Assembly (NCBI GenBank): GCA_000827325.1
Contig: KN832875.1
Coordinates: 1,984,001-2,048,000 of the forward strand
DNA: 64,000 bases
Reading direction: 5' to 3'
Origin: Oidiodendron maius Zn
Taxonomy: Eukaryota > Ascomycota > Leotiomycetes > Myxotrichaceae
Made by a program: the position numbers and the translations under genes
Shown: piece after piece, positions 58,404-64,000 of the stretch
Numbering within the stretch: position 1 is the stretch's first letter
How the letters are laid out: each line of letters begins with the position of its first letter
Notes under the pieces: model-generated
The model's database searches: none
The model's input: only the letters and a program-made list of their open reading frames with translations
What the model was told of the DNA's origin: nothing

Positions 58404-60094
58404 ATGGCGAAAGCTCTGTCTGTTCTGGCTTTGGCCGGTTTGGCCCTACTGGCGAGCGCGACGACTCCCATTCCTGTCAGTAGTGCGCCAACCGGAGCAA
58501 GTGAGCCTATACCCGAGGCCTTTGTTAGCTATTCGATTGAGTTTGCCTTCTTTCCCGACTTTGCCGGTGGGGTTTCCTGTCCATTGCCAGATGTTTCTAT
58601 TCTTACATGCCATAGGCAACATCTCACACCCGAATACCTTCTCATATAACCTTCTAACAAACATTGGCCATCTGGCGGGAACTAACCCATACATCCGTGT
58701 TGGCGGTAATACTCAAGACTATGCTCTCTATAATGCCAGTTTGAAAGAAGCTATAAATGGCACTTATAATCTAGCGAGATCCCCTGATTACCCCACGACA
58801 ATCTTCATTGGCCCGTCCTACTTTGAATCCTATCATACATGGCCAAATACCAAGTATTCCCATGGGTTCAATATGGGATTGGGCGGAAACAATTCTGCCG
58901 GATGGGAAACGCTGCTAGAAACGGTTCCATTAGCTTGTAAGGCGCTTGGTGGTGGAAAGCTTCTCTGGTGGGAGTACGGTAATGAGCCAGATCTCTACTC
59001 CACCTCAAGCCAAGGTCCCGTTCGGCCGCCGACTTGGAACGAGTCTACATACGTAGAGCAATGGTTGAATGCAACTCGTGCCATCAAGAGCCAACTGTCA
59101 AAGGCTTGCCCTGACATGCTGTCGAACAAGACTTACGGGTACATGGCTCCGTCATTCGCAGGCGTCAGCAACCATCTGAAGCCAACTGTGGCATTCGCTG
59201 ATGATCTCGACGGCGATGAGGATATCAGGTTGATTTCCATCCACAAGTACGACTTGCCCCTACCGTATATGAACTACACTGACCGAGATCAGCTATATCG
59301 GAGGTGCAACGCAGCCGGGTGTCACTCTTCAAGGAACGCTAATGAACCATACCAATACCGTGCACTCTGTCAACAATCTCGTAACTGCTCGCAACAACCT
59401 AGCTTACCTCGGAATCCCATACGTAGTAGGCGAGACTAACTCCTTGTATAACGAAGGTGCCCCTGGTCTTTCCAATGCCTTCGGTGCCGCTCTCTGGGGC
59501 GTCGATTTTAACCTCTGGTGCGCGTCCCAGAGTCTCAAGCGCGTGCACATGCACCAGGGCACCGACTACCGCTACGCCGCCTGGCAGCCGGTCCAGACCA
59601 ACAAGACTAGTATTGGCACCAAGGCTCCCTACTATGGAAGTATTACGGTCGCTGCCATGTTGGGAGACCTCAATCGTCACGCCGTGCAGATCTCCAGCCT
59701 ACCCCTGCCGAACCAGAATGAAAGTGCCTATGCTGCGTACGAAAATGGACAGCTGGAACGTATTGCTGTGATAAATATGCGTCAGTATAACTACACCGTG
59801 AATGGAACTTCCTCGGTGCCCAATCCGGTTGCACGAGAGAGTCAGTCGTACACATTCCAGATCCCGTCTGGAATTTCTAAAGTTGGCATTCAGAGACTGG
59901 CGGCAAACGGTAGCGATGCCATCACCGGAATCACCTTTGATGGATGGAGTTACAACTACGAGCTGCAGCATGGCCGGCCTGTCCGCCTGCACAATACCAC
60001 CATTGGGGAGGAGCTGACGGTCAAGAAAGGCAGCGTCACTGTTTCAGTACCGGATTCCAGTGCTGTCATTTTGAATATGCAATATGGTTGGTAG
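58404..60094 (+). CDS. GH79 beta-glucuronidase-like secreted enzyme
   Basis: Three exons (58404-58566, 58616-59246, 59293-60094) give 531 residues. The signal peptide is MAKALSVLALAGLALLASAT. Intron 2 (donor CACAA|GTACGA, acceptor GATCAG) yields ISIHNYIGGATQPGVTLQG. The barrel shows NPYIRVGGNTQDYALY, WWEYGNEPDLY with acid/base Glu178, and YVVGETNSLY with nucleophile Glu312, followed by the C-terminal beta domain of GH79. There are many N-glycosylation sequons. Fungal GH79 enzymes remove glucuronic acid or 4-O-methyl-glucuronic acid from arabinogalactan proteins, and some are hyaluronidase or heparanase-like; the substrate here is not determined. Its stop codon lies 161 bases from that of the convergent ABCC gene. 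Confidence 0.9.
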
Positions 60095-60255
60095 ACCTAG
60101 TCGCTCTCTTTGCTTAATCTTAATGTTTCAATTTGGCATAATGTCACAAATGCTACCGATCATGGACTTCATATTTAGTAAGAGAGAAAAAGCCAATGCA
60201 AAGCTCGCAGATGCAAACCGCACTTAAATTCAATGATCCTGATGCATGCCTTTCA

Positions 60256-63200
60256 CTAACTCCCCAAAATCATCCCTTCTAACTTCTCCCGCTCACCACT
60301 TTCCGTCACCATACCCCTGAAGACCCCTCCCTCAATCTCCATCAGACTCTTCGGCGTCCCGAACTCTGCAACTTGGCCATCATCCAGAACCAAGATCTTA
60401 TCGAAATCGGCGATCGTGCTTAGTCGATGCGCGATGACTATGAGTGTACTATCTGAGAACTCCTCACGGATAGATCTCTGAATGAGCATGTCTGTCGCCA
60501 TGTCAACTGCAGATGTAGCTTCGTCCAGCACCATTATCTTTGGCCGCGACACGATGGCTCGTGCCAAGCAGAGGAGTTGCCGCTGGCCTTGAGACAGATT
60601 GAGACCGCCCTCGGAGATGGCCGACGCGAGTGACGTGAATGGATTGATGTTCTGATTAGAATTGACACTCCCTGGAGTTGCGGTGCCATCCGATGGTTCA
60701 CCAGGTGTCGCAAGGGTGGAGGGAGTGACGAGATGGACACGTTCAAGAGCATCGCGCAGCTCTCCATCATTATGCTCATCGAAGGCATCCAGATTAGTTC
60801 GCACTGTTCCCGAGAAGAGCACTGGGTCCTGAGGGATAATGGCAAGACGACTGCGAAGCGCTTGTAATTTAATTTTCGAGATGTCGAGCCCGTCGATGTG
60901 AATGCTTCCTTCTCGGGCCTCGAGGAAGCGGAAGAGAGCAAGGGTCAAGCTAGACTTGCCGGCTCCAGTTCGTCCGACCACACCGATACGCTCGTTGCGC
61001 TCAACTCTAAATGTTAGGCCCTTAAGAACGGCAGGTAGATCTGGAGCGTACCCAACTACGAGGTCATGGAACTCAAGACGTCCTTCACTAGGCCAGTGGG
61101 CAGGTGGATCGGCACCATCTAGGGATTCCGTAGCCAAATTGGAGTATTCAACAATTCGCTCAGCGGCGTTCATATCCAATTCCAGATTTGTATAATGTCT
61201 AATTGTCCAGATGACTACCTGTCCGTAGTCAAGAGCGAAGCTTAATGCAAAGCCTGCCAAGGCTGCATCTATGCCAGGAAGCAGAATAGTCGTCACGGCG
61301 ACAAAGGATGCAAAGAGACCACCGACGAGGCTCATTCGCAAGCCCATCCACCTGTTAAACGTCCATGTGTGCCAGAACGTGGTGCTATGGTCATCAATCT
61401 TGCTGAACATGCGTGATATGTAGGTTTCGGTTTTGGAGAAAGCCCGAATCGTGGCTACACCTGTTAAAGCGGATCCGAACTGTTCGAAGACAGGCGACTT
61501 CGCGGTTGATTCCAATCGCTTTACTTCTCTTGCACCAGATAAATAGAGAGCAGCAATGTAAGTGCAAATACCGAAAAGCATTAGCGAGAGGATAATAATG
61601 TACGGCGAGACGAAGATCCTATCAATGTCAGTAATGAAGATAGGATGGGATGAAGTAGCTCACCCTGCAATGACAATTCCTATGAGACGGAATAAGTTAT
61701 TGGCCCCATATCCAATATCACTGGACAGTCTGGCATCCACAATATTGAAGTCTGCTGTAAAGCGATTCAGAATTCTGCCCAAGGGAACAGTGTCAAGCCA
61801 TCTCAAGGGTGTCCGCAAAATCACGAAGCTAAGCTTGTCGAACATTCTTCTAGACGCACGAATAGAGCCGGTGAAGATGTAGAAGTAACGGAAAGTACCA
61901 AGTAGAGCACAGGCAACTGAGAAGGAGATGTATATCCCAAGATAGTAGGCCAGATCGTCGGACCCATCAAGGTCGCCATCATTGACAGCTGATACAGCAA
62001 ATGAACCCAGGTGATGAGTTTGGAAAGAATACGCGACGGTATATGGCAGAGCTTCAGTGGAAGCGTCACCATTGCCAGTCCATATTTTCAAGAACCACGA
62101 ACGGCCTGTGGTGAGTTAGCCATGTATTCTCATTGGAATCGCGGAGACATATCAGGCAAGAGGGAGTCAAGCCTACTCACCTGTAATAAGCATTTGCAAA
62201 GTTGCAAAGGCAGTCACTGCGACTAGCCAGTACGGCCAGCCTCCACTTGCCTTCATATAATCCAGATAGATACGAGTTTTCACCCGGCCTTGCTCTCTGC
62301 CTTCGTCTAGCACGAACTTCTTCACAGCTCTCTTAGACTCGACCTTTTTCAACACCTCTCCAATCTCGGCTTGCGAAGCTTCCTCCGAGTTAACTGCTGT
62401 AGTTTCTTCATCTTCTTGGAGCTCAGTATTCGATTCCTCATGAGTTATAATCTGCTGCATAGCTCCAGTCTTCTCCAGGTCCTTTACCAAGCCCGCATTA
62501 TCGACTGTTCCATCGCCTAGTTCGACAATGTACTTAGTCCTTGGTCGACATAGCCCGACGTGATGAGTGACGAGAATACGAGTTCGGCCAAAACCTAGTT
62601 CTCCTGTTAGGCCCTTTTCGAAAATGTGTCTTCCGACATGAGCATCGACAGCGGAGAATATGTCATCCAATATTAATATGCCTGCTCGTGAATACAAGGC
62701 ACGAGCGAATGTCACTCTCCAGCGTTGTCCTCCGCTCAAGTTGATGCCGTTAGCTCCAATCTCAGTGCTTCCGCCATCTGTTAGCATTTCCAAATCTTTC
62801 TTCAAGGCACACGCTTCAATGACTTTATCATAGCGTTCCTCGTCAAGCGGAAGGCCGAAGAGGATATTGTCTTTGATCGTCGCATTTTCGATCCAGGGGA
62901 TCTGTGCAACAAATGCAATTGACGAAGAAATAATCCAATTATCCCTCGTAGCCAAATGATCGTGAGAATCTCCTGCAACTGGTCTTTGTGGCACATTAAT
63001 ATTTCCTGATAAGACATCGACTTCCCCGAGGATTGCAGCCAAGAGCAGACTCTTGCCTGTGCCAGTCTTTCCACTGACAACACTGAGTTCTTTTTCCGGG
63101 AATGATATATTGAGATTCCGAAGAATATAGCGTTCATCCCCATTTTCTTTCTCCTCGTCAGATGGCCATGCAATTGATGCTTGTTCAAATGATATATTGG

Positions 63201-64000
63201 GGGCATCTTTTGTATTGGCTAATATCTCAGGTGCCGCTAGATACTTCTCGATTCTATCAACGGAGATCTTTGCGTCAATAAGATCTGTCGTGAGTTCAGG
63301 AATGACAGACAAGGTAACTTCAAGATTGCTGAATACTCCTATTGCTGTAAAAGCTACAGATGGAGTTAATCCACCGTATTCATAAGCATAGACGGCCAAA
63401 GCAGTTGCCGAAAGTAGGATTGGGTTAGCGATCCAGCAGCTGCAAATGTTAGGAAAGCTGCTACTTGGAGACCATGTCAAGAACTTACAATAGTAGCATT
63501 GTATCAGAGCTTGTGAATGTCAGTTTGGGAAACTTATAATACGTGAGCTGATATTACTGACCGATAAACATTCCACTGTTCCATTAACTCCCTCTCACGG
63601 ACTTTGCCAATCTTTTTGTGCCAGCTGTTTTCTAGGGCAGAGAATTTGATCTGGCGAATACCTAAAATTGAGTTAGCAAGTTATGTTGTATGGAAATAAT
63701 TGTACTTTCCTTGGAGAGCCTCTGTAACAACACCCATTTTACTGTCACGAACTTTCATTAGACGGTCCTGGGCATCGGAGTAGCGTTTGCTGAAGTATAT
63801 GTTGATTGGCATGGTGAGAGAGAAGGCGCAAAACCCGGCGAGCAGCGGTTTCCAACCAATGATACCCAGCAAGAAGCCAATTGATACCAGCAACTTGAAG
63901 AGACTGCCCGGGAAGTAATTATTAAAGGAGAAGAAGTCCGAAACTCTCTTGGTATCAACTCCAATGAGATTCACTGTTGACTGTTTGCCTTTGGGATCGC
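60256..64000 (-). CDS. ABCC (MRP-type) transporter, 5' part beyond window
   Basis: Six exons are visible (64000-63710, 63661-63562, 63509-63489, 63439-62181, 62105-61664, 61618-60256), 1,157 residues; the N-terminal few hundred residues lie beyond the window. Layout: end of membrane domain 1 (GVDTKRVSDFF, MGVVTEALQGIRQIKFSALE), NBD1 with GKTGTGKS (near 63,060), LSGGQRWR and ILILDDIFSAVD, then a linker, membrane domain 2 (LGRILNRFTADFNIVD), and NBD2 with GRTGAGKS, LSQGQRQL and IMVLDEATSAVD. This full-transporter order with the altered NBD1 is ABCC. It likely exports organic anions or conjugates at the plasma or vacuolar membrane. Exon 3 is a 21-nt micro-exon. The first visible intron (63662-63709) appears to start with GA, not GT: CAAG|GAAAGTAC; the nearby GT donor would shift the frame. 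Confidence 0.9.

Noticed and set aside
1-64000. tRNA, rRNA, CRISPR or intact mobile elements
   Set aside because: No B-box plus cloverleaf pattern, rRNA-like sequence, spaced repeats or element with both ends was found by reading; a tRNAscan and repeat search would be decisive.

Overview
The window is nuclear DNA of a filamentous ascomycete (Pezizomycotina). Evidence: short spliceosomal introns of about 45-135 nt with GTRNGT donors and CTRAY branch points, pyrimidine-rich promoters, no operons, and gene families typical of filamentous fungi (Ric8, the fungal rhodopsin-like/SAT4 membrane family, secreted GH18/GH64/GH78/GH79 enzymes, Rif1, ABCG and ABCC transporters). The ubiquitin-like-domain remnant near 44-45 kb and its kinase neighbour resemble families I associate with Leotiomycetes; that placement is a guess. 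I rebuilt exon structures by hand and checked reading frame across every junction. Twenty protein-coding genes (two cut by the window edges) and one pseudogene are supported.

Layout. 0-15.9 kb is gene-dense: a PLP aminotransferase (partial), an Adp1-type EGF/ABCG transporter, a VIT-VWA protein, an MPDU1-like PQ-loop protein, a chromodomain protein, an orphan membrane protein and the G-alpha chaperone/GEF Ric8. 15.9-19.7 kb is a 3.8-kb gene-poor block. 19.7-24.1 kb holds a GH64 glucanase with an unusual C-terminal membrane tail and a complete cytosolic-type tyrosyl-tRNA synthetase; AT-rich degraded DNA lies on both sides of the synthetase. 25.9-31.7 kb is a large Rif1 gene with PP1-docking motifs and MCB-like promoter boxes. 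32-42 kb carries a glucose-6-phosphate 1-epimerase, a twin-CX9C protein, an amino-acid/choline-type permease and a rhodopsin-like membrane protein. 44-47.4 kb holds a decayed ubiquitin-like-domain gene facing an intact protein kinase. 48-64 kb is a catabolic stretch: GH78 rhamnosidase-like enzyme, GH18 chitinase, succinate-semialdehyde dehydrogenase, GH79 glucuronidase-like enzyme and most of an ABCC transporter.

How they fit together. Most genes are unrelated housekeeping genes. Two themes are visible: extracellular carbohydrate turnover (GH64, GH78, GH18, GH79) and regulation readable from promoters (a Gcn4/CpcA-type box before the tyrosyl-tRNA synthetase; clustered ACGCG cores before rif1). 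No tRNA, rRNA, CRISPR array, intact transposon or secondary-metabolite core gene was found. The points most worth follow-up are the membrane-tailed GH64 protein, a GA-AG intron in the ABCC gene, the twin-CX9C protein, the hairpin upstream of the orphan gene, and the possibly duplicated tyrosyl-tRNA synthetase.
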